The position numbers and the translations under genes were made by a program. A model generated the notes under the pieces. It did no database searches and was not told the origin of the DNA. It saw only the letters and a list, made by a program, of their open reading frames with translations. A stretch of 64,000 nucleotides of DNA from Oleomonas cavernae (GTDB lineage Bacteria > Pseudomonadota > Alphaproteobacteria > Zavarziniales > Zavarziniaceae), in contig NZ_QYUK01000011.1 in the NCBI RefSeq assembly GCF_003590945.1, forward strand, positions 958,001-1,022,000, written 5' to 3'. This document shows, one piece after another, positions 35,208-44,602 of the stretch (position 1 is the first letter of the stretch; each line of letters opens with the position of its first letter).

Positions 35208-36447
35208 GCTGGTCGCGGCGATGCTGCAGGAAGCGGCGGACGGCGGGATCGGCTTCGAGGCCGATGGCGCGGCCGTAAGCGTCATCGGCGGCGGCGGTCG
35301 CACCCGAACGGGCTAGGAGTTCGGCACGGGCCGCCCAATAGGGCTGATACTGGGCCAGGCGCACGTCGCCGGTTACCGCGTCAAGGGCGGCGAGGCCGGC
35401 CCGCGGCCCGTCCAACTCGGCGATGGCGATGGCCTGGTTGATGGCGACCACGGGCGACTCGGTCAGGGCCAGCAAGGCGCCGTAGAGCCGGACGATCGCC
35501 GCCCAGTCGGCGCGCCCGGTGTGCCGGCGCACGACATGGGCCGACTGGACGGCCGCCTCCAGTTGATAGCGGCCGATCGCTCCCAGCTTGCTGGCCCGGA
35601 ACAGCAGGCCCTCGGCTTCCGCGATCTGTGCGGCGTTCCACCGGGCCGGATCCTGCTCGGCCAGGGGGATATAGTCGCCTTGGGCATCGCGGCGGGCATC
35701 GCGCCTTGCCTCGGCATGCAGCATCAGGGCGAGCAGCCCCAGGGCCTCGGGCTCGCCCGGCAGCAGGGAGGCGACGAGGCGGCCCAGCCAGATGCCTTCG
35801 TCGGCCAGGTTGCGGCGCCGCGCCTGCGTGCCGGCGGGATCGGACCAGCCTTCGGCAAAAGTCGCATAGATCGCCTCGAGCACGGCATCGAGGCGCTCGC
35901 CCAACTGCGCCGGTTCGGGGACGTGGAAGGGAATGCCGGCCTGGGCAATCTTCTGTTTGGCCCGCACCAGCCGCTGTCCCATGGTCGCCGGCGCGACCAG
36001 GAAGGCCGACGCGATGGTCGCGGCATCGAAGCCCAGCACGGTCTGCAGGATCAAGGGGGCGCGGATGCCCCGCTCGATCGCCGGGTGGGCGCAGGCGAAC
36101 ATCAGGCCCAGGCGAGCGTCGGGCATGGGGGCCTCGCGGGCGGCAGCGGCGTCGATTTCCTCGGCCATGAGGCGCAGGTGGCCGGCGGCGTCGCTGCGGC
36201 TGCGCCGCCGCCGGGCGGCATCGATCGACTTGCGCCGGGCCACGGCCAGCAACCAGGCTTCGGGGCTGCGCGGGATGCCGTCGGCCGGCCAGGTGGCCAG
36301 GGCGGCGGCGAAGGCTTCGGACAAGGCGTCCTCGGCCCCCGCGACATCGCGCGTGCGCGCCGCGAGAAAGGCGACCAGCTTGCCGTAGCTCTGGCGGGCA
36401 ACCGCTTCCGCGGTCGCCCGGGCAGGGCCGTCATCGGGCCGCGCCAT
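35197..36447 (-). CDS. ECF42-type RNA polymerase sigma factor with C-terminal TPR-like domain
   Basis: A 416-residue ECF sigma factor with sigma-2 (GAEDALSEAFAAALATWP) and sigma-4 domains followed by a long helical C-terminal extension (DUF6596/TPR-like). That extension, and the YCII/DGPF-type protein encoded just upstream, mark the ECF42 group. These sigmas lack an anti-sigma factor; the extension is needed for their activity. The 10-bp gap to the YCII gene indicates one operon. Confidence 0.93.
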   Translation of the reverse strand: MARPDDGPARATAEAVARQSYGKLVAFLAARTRDVAGAEDALSEAFAAALATWPADGIPRSPEAWLLAVARRKSIDAARRRRSRSDAAGHLRLMAEEIDAAAAREAPMPDARLGLMFACAHPAIERGIRAPLILQTVLGFDAATIASAFLVAPATMGQRLVRAKQKIAQAGIPFHVPEPAQLGERLDAVLEAIYATFAEGWSDPAGTQARRRNLADEGIWLGRLVASLLPGEPEALGLLALMLHAEARRDARRDAQGDYIPLAEQDPARWNAAQIAEAEGLLFRASKLGAIGRYQLEAAVQSAHVVRRHTGRADWAAIVRLYGALLALTESPVVAINQAIAIAELDGPRAGLAALDAVTGDVRLAQYQPYWAARAELLARSGATAAADDAYGRAIGLEADPAVRRFLQHRRDQLNA

Positions 36448-36457
36448 CCCGTCCCGC

Positions 36458-36805
36458 CTACATGGTCCAGACGGGCCGGACCTCGATCGCGCCGCGGCTG
36501 GCGCCCGGGCACCGCGCCGCCCAGGACAAGGCGGCGTCGAGGTCGGGCACGTCGATCATGTAGAAGCCGCCGAGCTGTTCCTTGGTATCGGCATAGGGGC
36601 CGTTCAGCACGTTGGTCTTGCCGTCGGCGATGCGCACGACCGTGGCGGTGGCGACCGGCTTCAGGCGGTCGCTGGCGAGCAGGATGCCGGCCTGCTGCAA
36701 GGCCTGGGTATAGGCGCCGTAAGCGGCCATGGTCTCGCCGATCTGCGCCTGGCTGGCGCTCAGGAAATCGGCTTCGTTGTTGTAGATCATCAGCATGTAT
36801 TGCAT
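36458..36805 (-). CDS. YCII-related (DGPF-type) protein, partner of ECF42
   Basis: A 115-residue YCII-like protein, ferredoxin-like fold. Family members carry a DGPF motif; here the place is held by NGPYADTKEQLGGFYMID. It is the signature target and neighbour of ECF42 sigma factors. Start ATG 36805 (MQYMLMI). Biochemical function unknown; a role in stress response is inferred for the pair. Confidence 0.92.
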   Translation of the reverse strand: MQYMLMIYNNEADFLSASQAQIGETMAAYGAYTQALQQAGILLASDRLKPVATATVVRIADGKTNVLNGPYADTKEQLGGFYMIDVPDLDAALSWAARCPGASRGAIEVRPVWTM

Positions 36806-36853
36806 GGCGGTTCCCCCGGAGTTCAGCCGCACCTGATGGCCGGCTGCTACAAT

Positions 36854-36880
36854 GTCGTCCGACCATGCCCCATTTCGACA
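36854..36880 (-). promoter_or_regulatory. ECF42-type promoter upstream of the YCII/sigma operon
   Basis: On the minus strand TGTCGAA (36880-36874) is followed 16 bases later by CGAC (36857-36854). ECF42 promoters have TGTCGA at -35 and CG(A/T)C at -10. It lies 48 bp before the YCII start, consistent with autoregulation. Confidence 0.7.
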
Positions 36881-36911
36881 GGCAAGCGCTCAAATGCACG
36901 CCCTGAATTCG

Positions 36912-37193
36912 TCAGGGCTGAAGACGTTGCTGCATCCCATGCCGAATTCGGATGATCTCTACGTGCTGCCCTCGAATCCGATAGTAGATGAGATACGGTG
37001 TACCAGGTACCGGCAGGCAACGAGCATCGCCCACGCCGCCGAGCCGGCCGACCAGGGGGTGCTCGGCGATAAGCTTCACGACCTGAAGGATTCGCGTTGC
37101 CATCCGATCGGCCGCGGCGGGGTTGAAATCGGATATGTAGCTACGGATGCGGACAAGGTTGCCGTTTGCCCGCGGAAGCCAAACTACTTCCAT
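36912..37193 (-). CDS. RelE/ParE-superfamily toxin
   Basis: A 93-residue toxin with the family's N-terminal helical hairpin (NPAAADRMATRILQVVKLIA) and the C-terminal strands PYLIYYRIRGQHVEIIRIRHGMQ. RelE types cut ribosome-bound mRNA and ParE types inhibit gyrase; sequence alone does not separate them. The ATG 37193 overlaps the antitoxin stop by 10 bases. Confidence 0.92.
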   Translation of the reverse strand: MEVVWLPRANGNLVRIRSYISDFNPAAADRMATRILQVVKLIAEHPLVGRLGGVGDARCLPVPGTPYLIYYRIRGQHVEIIRIRHGMQQRLQP

Positions 37194-37456
37194 CGCGGCG
37201 GGGGAAGCTCGTTGGGTGTGCCCCAACTGCGCAGCCACGCTTCAACCTCTTCATGAGGAACAAAATCGCCCTCATCCGCCTCTGCCATACCTGCGCTGAT
37301 ATCCGCCAGGGTGTCGGCATCGGCGGGCGACACGGCGCCGTCCAGAAGGCCGGCGACGGCTTCGGCAACCGTCAGGTCGTGGGCACTGGCAAAGGCGGCG
37401 AGGTCTTCATAGACCTCGGCCGGCAGTTCAATCGTGCGTGTCGCCTGAACATTCAT
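37184..37456 (-). CDS. Antitoxin of the RelE/ParE-type pair
   Basis: A 90-residue protein beginning with a ribbon-helix-helix-like strand (TRTIELPAEVYEDLAAFA) and ending in an acidic arm (MAEADEGDFVPHEEVEAW). It precedes and overlaps the toxin gene. Such antitoxins bind their toxin and repress the operon. Confidence 0.88.
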   Translation of the reverse strand: MNVQATRTIELPAEVYEDLAAFASAHDLTVAEAVAGLLDGAVSPADADTLADISAGMAEADEGDFVPHEEVEAWLRSWGTPNELPPPRWK

Positions 37457-37471
37457 GGCGACAGCATAGCA

Positions 37472-38833
37472 TCAATAGGCATGTTCCTTGAACAGGTGCG
37501 TGAGGTCGCCGTTCCAGCGGCCGTGATAGGCTTCCAGCAGATCGTCGGCCGGGGTGCGGCCGCTGTCCACCGTGCGCTTGAGGATGTCGAGGAACATGGT
37601 CTCGTCGCTGCCCATGCCGTTGTCGGCGGCGCGCTGCTTCAGGCCATGCTCGGCGATGCCGACCACCTCGCGGGCGACATCGAGGACGCTGCCCTTGCGG
37701 AAGGGGGTCTTCAGCGCCAGGCGGGGCACGCCGGCGCGCAGGGCATCGCGTTCCTCGGCCGACCAGTCCTTGACCAGGTCGAGGGCGGCGGCCAGCGAAT
37801 CGTCGGCATAGATCAGGCCGACCCACAGGGCGGGCAGGGCACACAGGCGGTTCCACGGGCCGCCGTCGGCGCCGCGCATCTCGATGTAACGCTTGAGGCG
37901 CGCTTCGGGGAAGAGCGTGGTCAGGTGGGCCGACCAGTCGCCCAGGTGCGGCTTCTCGCCCGGCAGCGCAGGCAGGCGGCCGGCCAGGAAATCGCGGAAC
38001 GACTGGCCCGAGGCATCGATGTACCTGCCGTCGCGGTAGACGAAGTACATGGGCACGTCCAGCGCCCAGTCGACGTAACGCTCGAAGCCGAAGCCCTGGT
38101 CGAAGACGAAGGGGATCATGCCGGTGCGGTCGGGATCGGTGTCCGACCAGATGTGGGCACGGTAGGACTGATAGCCGTTGGGCTTGCCCTCGGTGAAAGG
38201 CGAATTGGCGAACAGCGCGGTCGCGACGGGTTGCAGGGCGATCGCCGCGCACATTTTCCGCACCATGTCGGCTTCGTTCGAGAAGTCGAGGTTCACCTGC
38301 ACGGTCGAGGTGCGCAGCATCATGTCGAGGCCCAGCTTGCCGCGCTTGGGCATGTAGCTGCGCATGATGTCGTAGCGCCCCTTGGGCATGATCGGGACTT
38401 CGTCGCGCTTCCACAGGGGCGAGAAGCCAAGCCCCAAGAAGCCCAGGCCCAGTTCGCCGGCGACGGCACGGACCTGTTCCAGATGGGTGCCGACCTCGCC
38501 GCAGGTGCCGTGCACGGTTTCCAGCGGCGCGCCCGAGAGCTCGAACTGGCCACCCGGCTCGAGGCTGATCGAGGCACCGTTCTGTTCCAGGGCGATGATG
38601 TGCTCGCCCTCGTAGATGGGGCCCCAGCCGAAACGGCGCAGGCCTTCCAGCATGGCGCGGATGCCGGCCGGCCCGTCGTAGGGGACGGGGCCCAGATCGT
38701 CTAGGCGAAAGCCGAATTTCTCGTGCTCGGTACCGATGCGATAGTCGGCCTTGGGCTTGCCGCCCTCGGCCATCCACTCGACAAGCTGACGACGGTCTTC
38801 GATCGGCTCTCCGGCCGCCTGCACACCCGACAT
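37472..38833 (-). CDS. gshA: Glutamate-cysteine ligase
   Basis: A 453-residue ATP-dependent ligase joining glutamate and cysteine, the first and limiting step of glutathione synthesis. It belongs to the alphaproteobacterial/plant type rather than the gammaproteobacterial one. Motifs include GTEHEKFGF, the substrate loop [18 protein letters not shown] and MRTSTVQVN-like [15 protein letters not shown] 38833 follows a GGGAG site. gshB is not in the window. Confidence 0.97.
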   Translation of the reverse strand: MSGVQAAGEPIEDRRQLVEWMAEGGKPKADYRIGTEHEKFGFRLDDLGPVPYDGPAGIRAMLEGLRRFGWGPIYEGEHIIALEQNGASISLEPGGQFELSGAPLETVHGTCGEVGTHLEQVRAVAGELGLGFLGLGFSPLWKRDEVPIMPKGRYDIMRSYMPKRGKLGLDMMLRTSTVQVNLDFSNEADMVRKMCAAIALQPVATALFANSPFTEGKPNGYQSYRAHIWSDTDPDRTGMIPFVFDQGFGFERYVDWALDVPMYFVYRDGRYIDASGQSFRDFLAGRLPALPGEKPHLGDWSAHLTTLFPEARLKRYIEMRGADGGPWNRLCALPALWVGLIYADDSLAAALDLVKDWSAEERDALRAGVPRLALKTPFRKGSVLDVAREVVGIAEHGLKQRAADNGMGSDETMFLDILKRTVDSGRTPADDLLEAYHGRWNGDLTHLFKEHAY

Positions 38834-38927
38834 CAATTCTTCTCCCAGCCAACTGGCAGGTTGACTAACGAAACCTGATCACCCTGTCCAGCAGCACGCC
38901 GTGCAGCGCCGCTATGCGTCCGGACGT

Positions 38928-39650
38928 TTAGCGAGGCAGCGGTGTGGAAAGCTCGGCGACGACGCGTTCGAGCATATGGGGGGCGAAACCCATGCCGCAA
39001 TGCGTTGCATCAATCTCGACATGGCGCACCATGGGCTCGTGGGTGCTGATGCAGGCGCGCCAGCTCACCACCCCGTCATGGCGGCTGTAGAAGGCGGTGA
39101 CGGGGATTTTCAGGGGCACCAGCTCGCGCTGGGCGATGCGGGCATCGGCCTTGTCGAGGTCGATGCCCCGGCGCCGGTAGGTGCCGGCCAGCACGGTATA
39201 TTTGGCCCCGCCCTTGACCGGGGTGCCCAAAGTGACGATGCGGCTGACCAGGTCCGGCCGCTCCCGCGCCGCTTCCCGGGCGATATAGCCGCCCAGGCTT
39301 TGTCCCACCAGGGCGATGGGGCCGCCGAAGGCCGCCACCCGCCGCTCCAGCCGGGCCAGGAAGGCCTGCACCAGGGCCGGCACGCTGCCCCTGTTGCGGC
39401 CCAGGCCCCAGCCCTCGGCCTTGAAGCCGGCGGCCGTCAGGCGCCGGCGCAGCACGACGGTCGAATAGTCGTCGGTGCCGAAGCCGGGCAGGACGATGAC
39501 ACGCGGCCAGCCCGCCACGGTCATGGGGCGCGGCAGAATCGCACCGGTCACGGTTGACACCAGGCCCTTCATCATTTCCAGCCCGGCCCCCATCTCGCGC
39601 AGGGTGTCGAGCATGTGGGGCGGCTTGATCTCGTCGCGGGAGGCGGTCAT
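38928..39650 (-). CDS. Alpha/beta hydrolase (lipase/esterase-like)
   Basis: A 240-residue hydrolase with the nucleophile elbow GQSLGG, a GFGTDDYST oxyanion-type loop, and SRHDGVVSW and THCGMGF near the acid and histidine positions. The fold resembles PGAP1-like/triacylglycerol lipases. Substrate unknown. Start ATG 39650, 16 bp after rsmE on the same strand. Confidence 0.85.
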   Translation of the reverse strand: MTASRDEIKPPHMLDTLREMGAGLEMMKGLVSTVTGAILPRPMTVAGWPRVIVLPGFGTDDYSTVVLRRRLTAAGFKAEGWGLGRNRGSVPALVQAFLARLERRVAAFGGPIALVGQSLGGYIAREAARERPDLVSRIVTLGTPVKGGAKYTVLAGTYRRRGIDLDKADARIAQRELVPLKIPVTAFYSRHDGVVSWRACISTHEPMVRHVEIDATHCGMGFAPHMLERVVAELSTPLPR

Positions 39651-39666
39651 GTGGCTGGACCCTCTG

Positions 39667-40404
39667 TCATGCCCAGGATGCTCGCCTTGCCGCGTCCAAT
39701 AAGGCAAGCCCGGCGATCACGGCGGTCTCGGCGCGCAGGATGCGGGGGCCCAGCGAAACCGGGCGGATGAAGGGCAGGCGGCGCATCAGGCTGCGCTCGG
39801 CCGGCTCGAAGCCGCCTTCGGGGCCGATCAGCAGGGCCGCCGGCGCGTCGCCGATCGCCCTTGCCGCCTCGATCAGGGGCGGGGCATCGCCGGCCTCGTC
39901 GCAGAAAAACAGCGGGATCGCCTTGTCCCAATCGCCCAGCACCTGTTCGAGACGGCGCAATTCGGCCATGGCCGGCACGCCCAGGCGGCCACATTGCTCG
40001 GCGGCTTCGATCGCATTGGCGCGCATGCGGGCGATGTTCACCTTGTCGACCACGCTGCGCCGGGTCTGGGCCGGGATGAGGCGCGAGGCGCCCAGTTCGG
40101 TCGCCTTTTCGGCGATCAGCTCGACCTTGGCGCCGCGGATCGGGGCGAAGACCAGGATCGTCTCGGCTTCGACCGGCTGTGGCGCCAGCAATTCTTCGCA
40201 AAGGGCGGTGACGGCCTTCTTGCCCGGCCGGGCCAGGCCGGCCCGCCATTCGCCGTCGCGCCCGTTGAACAGGGCGATCTGGTCGCCGTCACCAAGGCGC
40301 AGCACATTGCCGACATAGTGCGCCTGCCCCTCGGCCAGGGCCACGGTCGCGCCCGGGCCCAGATCGGCATCGACGAACAGGCGATGGCGCGGGCGGTCCT
40401 TCAT
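39667..40404 (-). CDS. rsmE: 16S rRNA (uracil1498-N3)-methyltransferase
   Basis: A 245-residue SPOUT methyltransferase that modifies U1498 of 16S rRNA using SAM. The trefoil-knot motifs LIGPEGGF and SLGPRILRAETA are both present. Divergent from ubiA with a 51-bp gap, a frequent alphaproteobacterial arrangement. Confidence 0.97.
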   Translation of the reverse strand: MKDRPRHRLFVDADLGPGATVALAEGQAHYVGNVLRLGDGDQIALFNGRDGEWRAGLARPGKKAVTALCEELLAPQPVEAETILVFAPIRGAKVELIAEKATELGASRLIPAQTRRSVVDKVNIARMRANAIEAAEQCGRLGVPAMAELRRLEQVLGDWDKAIPLFFCDEAGDAPPLIEAARAIGDAPAALLIGPEGGFEPAERSLMRRLPFIRPVSLGPRILRAETAVIAGLALLDAARRASWA

Positions 40405-40455
40405 GATCTCATCGGCTCCTTGAGGCGGCGGGCCATTCCGGGGTAGCACAGTGGC

Positions 40456-41379
40456 ATGATACCTGTCCCCGATATCAAACCGGCCGATGCCACGCCGTCA
40501 GGCTGGGTCGACCGCATGCCGCCCGCGCTCCGGCCCTATCTGCGCCTGGCGCGGGCCGACCGGCCGATCGGCGTCTGGCTGCTGATGTTTCCCTGCTGGT
40601 GGTCGACGGCCCTGGCTGCCCCCGCGGGCAGCCTGCCCGATTGGCGCCTGCTGCTGCTGTTCTTCGTCGGCTCGGCCGTGATGCGCGGCGCCGGCTGTAC
40701 CCTGAACGACATCGTCGACCGTGACATCGATGCCCAGGTGGCGCGCACCCGGGGCCGGCCCCTGCCGTCGGGCGCCGTGTCCACCAAGGCCGCGGCCGTG
40801 TTCATGGGGCTTCAGGCCCTGATCGGCCTGGGCGTGCTCCTGTCGCTCAACACGTTCTCGGTCTGGCTGGGCCTGGCCTCGCTGCTGCCGGTGGCGGTCT
40901 ATCCCTTCATGAAGCGGATCACCTACTGGCCGCAGGCGGTGCTGGGCATCGCCTTCAATTGGGGCGCCTTGATCGGCTGGACGGCGGTGAGGGGCGATCT
41001 GGGCTGGCCGGCGATCCTGCTCTATCTGGCCGGCATCGCCTGGACGCTGGGCTACGACACGATCTATGCCCACCAGGATAAGGAAGACGACGCGGTGGTC
41101 GGCGTGAAGTCGACCGCGCTGAAACTGGGCGAGCGGACCCGGCCGTTCCTGTGGCTGGTTTACGGCCTGACCGTGGCCCTGATCGGCGCGGCCGGCGTCC
41201 TGACCGGCCTCGCCTGGCCGTTCTGGATCGTCTTGGGACTGGCGGCACTGCACCTGGGCCGTCAGGCGGCGGCGAGCGATTTCGACAATGGCGCCGACTG
41301 CCTGGCCAAGTTCAAGTCCAATGCCCGCCTGGGCGCAATCGTGTTCGTCGCCATCGCCGCCGGGCAATGGGCAGCATAA
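40456..41379 (+). CDS. ubiA: 4-hydroxybenzoate polyprenyltransferase
   Basis: A 307-residue membrane prenyltransferase in ubiquinone synthesis. The two Asp-rich prenyl-diphosphate motifs are NDIVDRDID and the later DTIYAHQDKEDD. About eight membrane helices. Start ATG 40456; followed by osmC after 10 bp. Confidence 0.97.
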   Translation: MIPVPDIKPADATPSGWVDRMPPALRPYLRLARADRPIGVWLLMFPCWWSTALAAPAGSLPDWRLLLLFFVGSAVMRGAGCTLNDIVDRDIDAQVARTRGRPLPSGAVSTKAAAVFMGLQALIGLGVLLSLNTFSVWLGLASLLPVAVYPFMKRITYWPQAVLGIAFNWGALIGWTAVRGDLGWPAILLYLAGIAWTLGYDTIYAHQDKEDDAVVGVKSTALKLGERTRPFLWLVYGLTVALIGAAGVLTGLAWPFWIVLGLAALHLGRQAAASDFDNGADCLAKFKSNARLGAIVFVAIAAGQWAA

Positions 41380-41389
41380 GGAGGATTTC

Positions 41390-41776
41390 ATGGCTTCGGT
41401 GCATCTGACCAGCGAGAAGGGCCTGGCCCAGTCGATCCGCGCCCGCACCCATGTGCTGACCGCCGACGAGCCGCCGAGCAACGGCGGCACCGATACCGGC
41501 CCGGCGCCTTATGAATTGCTGATGGCGGCACTCGCCGCCTGCACCTCGGCCACCCTGCGCATGTACGCCGACCGCAAGAAATGGGACCTGGGGACGATCG
41601 GCATCCATGCCCGTTTCGTTCGCGATGCCGACGGGACCGAGCGGGTGGTACGGGACGTGACCATCGGCGCCCCGCTGCCCGACGAGGCGAAGGTGAAACT
41701 TGCGGAAATCTGCGAGAAGACGCCGGTCACCAAGACCCTGAAGCGGTCGATGACCATTGCCACGGTGCTGAAATGA
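41390..41776 (+). CDS. OsmC-family protein
   Basis: A 128-residue OsmC-like protein, peroxide-detoxification fold. It has TGPAPYELLMAALAACTSAT with one of the two redox cysteines; a second lies in AEICEKTPVTKTL. An AAGGAGGA ribosome site precedes ATG 41390. Overlaps the FMN reductase by ATGA. Confidence 0.92.
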   Translation: MASVHLTSEKGLAQSIRARTHVLTADEPPSNGGTDTGPAPYELLMAALAACTSATLRMYADRKKWDLGTIGIHARFVRDADGTERVVRDVTIGAPLPDEAKVKLAEICEKTPVTKTLKRSMTIATVLK

Positions 41777-42315
41777 AACTCCTGGGCATTTCGGGAAGCC
41801 TGCGCCGCGCCTCGCTGAACACCGTGCTGCTGCGTGCCGCGGTGGGCCTGGTGCCTGATGGGGTTACGCTGGAGACCGGGACGATTACCGGCATTCCGCT
41901 CTATGACGGCGACGTCGAGGAGGCCGGCGGCCTGCCCGAGGCGGTGGTCACTTTGAAGGCGCAGATCGCGGCGGCCGATGGCGTGGTGCTGGTGACGCCC
42001 GAATACAACGGCTCGATGCCCGGCGTGTTCAAGAACGCGGTCGACTGGCTGTCGCGCCCGCCCGGCCAGCCCGGCGTGTTCAAGGACAAGCCGGTGGCGA
42101 TCATGGGCGCCTCGCCCGGCGGCTTCGGCACCGTCCTGTCCCAGGATGCCTGGTTGGGCGTGCTGCGCTCCCTGGGCACCAGGCACTGGTTCGGCGGGCG
42201 GGTGCTGCTGTCGCGGGCGCACCAGGCCTTCGACGCCCGGGGGCAGTTGACCGACAAGGCGGCCGAGGAGCAGGTGCGGCAGATGCTGGCGGGCTTTGCC
42301 AGGTTCGTGGGGTAG
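41773..42315 (+). CDS. NAD(P)H-dependent FMN reductase family protein
   Basis: A 180-residue flavodoxin-like oxidoreductase. The FMN phosphate loop is GISGSLRRASLN, and TPEYNGSMPGVFKNAVDWLS is the family's flavin/dimer motif. Reduces FMN or quinones with NAD(P)H. Translationally coupled to osmC, which suggests a shared redox-stress role. Confidence 0.94.
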   Translation: MKLLGISGSLRRASLNTVLLRAAVGLVPDGVTLETGTITGIPLYDGDVEEAGGLPEAVVTLKAQIAAADGVVLVTPEYNGSMPGVFKNAVDWLSRPPGQPGVFKDKPVAIMGASPGGFGTVLSQDAWLGVLRSLGTRHWFGGRVLLSRAHQAFDARGQLTDKAAEEQVRQMLAGFARFVG

Positions 42316-42327
42316 CTGCCCTGCGGC

Positions 42328-43605
42328 CTAAGTGCCCTTGGCTTCCTTCATCGAGGGCAGGAACACGGTCAGCACGCCCAGGACCGGCAGGAAGGCGCAC
42401 AGGCGGTAGACTGTCTCGATGCTGGTCGCATCCGCGAGCTCGCCCAGGGCCGCGGCGCCGATCCCGGCGAGGCCGAAGGCCAGGCCGAAGAACAGGCCCG
42501 CCACCATGCCCACCCGGCCGGGCATCAGTTCCTGGGCATAGACCAGGATCGCCGAGAAGGCCGAGGACAGCACCAGGCCGATGACCACGCTGAGCGCCGC
42601 CGTCCAGAACAGGTTGGCGTGAGGAAGGGCCAGGGTGAAGGGCAGCACGCCCAGGATCGAGCCCCAGATCACGTATTTGCGGCCGATCCGGTCGCCGATC
42701 GGCCCGCCGGCGATGGTGCCGACGGCGACGGCGCCCAGAAAGATGAACAGGTGCACCTGGGCATCTTCGATGGTCAGCCCGAAGCGGTCGATCAGGTAGA
42801 AGGTGTAGTAGCTGGTGAAGCTCGAGGTGTAGATGAACTTCGAGAACATCAGCGCGATCAGGATGGCGATGGCAAAGCCCACCTGCCGGCGCGACAGGGT
42901 GACGCCGCCGCTGCTGGCCCGGGCCTTGGGCTTGGCCAGCATGGCGCGGCGCGCGCCGTACCAGGTGCCGACCTGCCACAGGATGACGATGCCCAGCAGG
43001 GCCGCCAGGGTGAACCAGGCAACACCGCCCTGGCCATGGGGCAGGATGAAGAAGGCGGCGACCAGCGGCCCGGCGGAGGAGCCGAAATTGCCCCCCACCT
43101 GAAACAGCGACTGGGCCAGGCCATGGCGCCCGCCCGAGGCCATGCGGGCGATGCGCGACGATTCCGGGTGGAAAATCGACGAGCCGGTGCCCAGCAGGCC
43201 GGCGCCCAGCAACAGCAGGCCATAGCTGCCCGCCATCGAAATCACGGCCAGCCCGCTCAAGGTAAAGCCCATGCCCACTGCCAGTGAATAGGGCTTGGGA
43301 TGGCGATCGGTATAGAAGCCGACCAGGGGCTGCAGCAGCGAGCCGGTGATCTGGAAGGTGAAGGTGACCAGGCCGATCTGGCCGAAATCGAGCGCGAAAT
43401 TCGATTTCAGCATGGGATAGATCGCCGGCAGCAGCGACTGCATCAGGTCGTTCAGGAAGTGACAGAAGCTGACCGCGAGCAGGATGCCATAGGTCGCCCC
43501 CTCGGCGGGCAGGGCCCGGGCGGCGGTGATGGCGGGGGCGGCGGCATCGGCCGTGGTGTCGCTCACGTCTGCTTCTCCCAAGGCGGCCTTTGTCGACTTG
43601 GCCAC
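42328..43605 (-). CDS. MFS exporter, fosmidomycin-resistance (Fsr) type
   Basis: A 425-residue, twelve-helix major facilitator transporter. HFLNDLMQSLLPAIYPMLK near the N-terminus and GTGSSIFHPESSRIARMASG are typical of Fsr drug exporters. The GTG start at 43605 is the only reasonable codon. Divergent from an AraC regulator across 77 bp with a dyad, so probably controlled by it. Confidence 0.92.
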   Translation of the reverse strand: MAKSTKAALGEADVSDTTADAAAPAITAARALPAEGATYGILLAVSFCHFLNDLMQSLLPAIYPMLKSNFALDFGQIGLVTFTFQITGSLLQPLVGFYTDRHPKPYSLAVGMGFTLSGLAVISMAGSYGLLLLGAGLLGTGSSIFHPESSRIARMASGGRHGLAQSLFQVGGNFGSSAGPLVAAFFILPHGQGGVAWFTLAALLGIVILWQVGTWYGARRAMLAKPKARASSGGVTLSRRQVGFAIAILIALMFSKFIYTSSFTSYYTFYLIDRFGLTIEDAQVHLFIFLGAVAVGTIAGGPIGDRIGRKYVIWGSILGVLPFTLALPHANLFWTAALSVVIGLVLSSAFSAILVYAQELMPGRVGMVAGLFFGLAFGLAGIGAAALGELADATSIETVYRLCAFLPVLGVLTVFLPSMKEAKGT

Positions 43606-43625
43606 TGTCAGTCGTGCTGCATCAT

Positions 43626-43647
43626 AGTAGGCTGGTGGCGACCTACT
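43626..43647. promoter_or_regulatory. Dyad AGTAGG-N10-CCTACT between the Fsr exporter and AraC gene
   Basis: A 6-bp perfect inverted repeat with a 10-bp spacer in the 77-bp divergent promoter region. Proposed operator for the adjacent AraC-type regulator. Confidence 0.5.
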
Positions 43648-43682
43648 TACGCAGTCGGGTCTTTCTCTTTCGCGAGTGGGCC

Positions 43683-44477
43683 ATGGTCCGGAATGTCAGG
43701 GTTGCAGATTACGAAGCCGTCCCCCGGGCGGTGCTGGCGATCGGCAACGATTATCCGGCCGGCCACGAGACCAAGCCCCACGTCCATCGCCGGGCGCAAC
43801 TGCTTTATGCCCTGTCGGGCATCATGATGGTGGGCACGGCGGAGGGCACCTGGCTGGTGCCGCCGGACCGGGCGATCTGGATCCCGCCGGGCATGGTCCA
43901 CGGCGTCCGCTCGACCGGCGCACCCTTAGGCGTGCGCAGCGTCCTGATCGAGCCGGGCGCCATCGCCGATCTGCCCGATATCTGCCGGATGGTGCAGATC
44001 TCGCCCTTGATCCGGGCGCTGATCCTCGAGGCGGTGGATCTGCCGGTGGAATACGAGGCCGACGGCCGGGCCGGGCTGATCATGAGCCTGCTGCTGCACG
44101 AATTGGGCGCCCTGCCGGCCCTGCCGGTGGGCCTGCCGCTGCCGGCCGATGCCCGGCTCAATGCCCTGTGCCAGCACTTCGTCATGGCCCCCGACCCCCA
44201 TGCCCGGATCGACGACTGGTGCGCGCAACTGGGCATGAGCCGGCGCAGCTTCACCCGCCTGTTCAAGCGCGAGACGGGATTGAGTTTTGCCCTGTGGCGC
44301 CAGCGCGCCTGCCTCTTTGCCGCCCTGCCCAGGCTGGGCGGGGGCGAGGCGGTGACCACGGTTGCCCTGGACCTGGGCTACGACAGCGTCGCCGCCTTCA
44401 CCACCATGTTCCGCCGCCTGCTGGGCCAATCCCCCAGCCGCTATTTCCGCGGCGTTGTGGAGGGGGTGGAGGCTTAG
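43683..44477 (+). CDS. AraC-family transcriptional regulator
   Basis: A 264-residue regulator with an N-terminal cupin sensor (HETKPHVHRRAQLLYALSGI, then PPGMVHGVRS) and a C-terminal double helix-turn-helix (DDWCAQLGMSRRSFTRLFKR and the GYDSVAAFTTMFRRLLGQSP signature). This architecture matches the NimR-like group that controls a neighbouring MFS exporter. ATG 43683 is used. Confidence 0.93.
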   Translation: MVRNVRVADYEAVPRAVLAIGNDYPAGHETKPHVHRRAQLLYALSGIMMVGTAEGTWLVPPDRAIWIPPGMVHGVRSTGAPLGVRSVLIEPGAIADLPDICRMVQISPLIRALILEAVDLPVEYEADGRAGLIMSLLLHELGALPALPVGLPLPADARLNALCQHFVMAPDPHARIDDWCAQLGMSRRSFTRLFKRETGLSFALWRQRACLFAALPRLGGGEAVTTVALDLGYDSVAAFTTMFRRLLGQSPSRYFRGVVEGVEA

Positions 44478-44492
44478 AGTGTGTTTCAAAAC

Positions 44493-44592
44493 TCGTCATC
44501 CCGGCCTTGAGCCGGGATCTTGTGACGCTCAGGTGCCGGAAACACTGGTCGAAAGATCCCGGATCTGCGCTGCGCTTCGTCCGGGATGACGA
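44493..44592. repeat. Inverted repeat pair of CGTCATCCCGG type
   Basis: Copy one 44493-44520 and reversed copy two about 44565-44592 share TCGTCATCCCGG and GCCGGGATCTT-like segments. It lies between the converging AraC and OpgC-like genes, where it can terminate both. Confidence 0.75.
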
Positions 44593-44602
44593 GAAAAATC
44601 TC

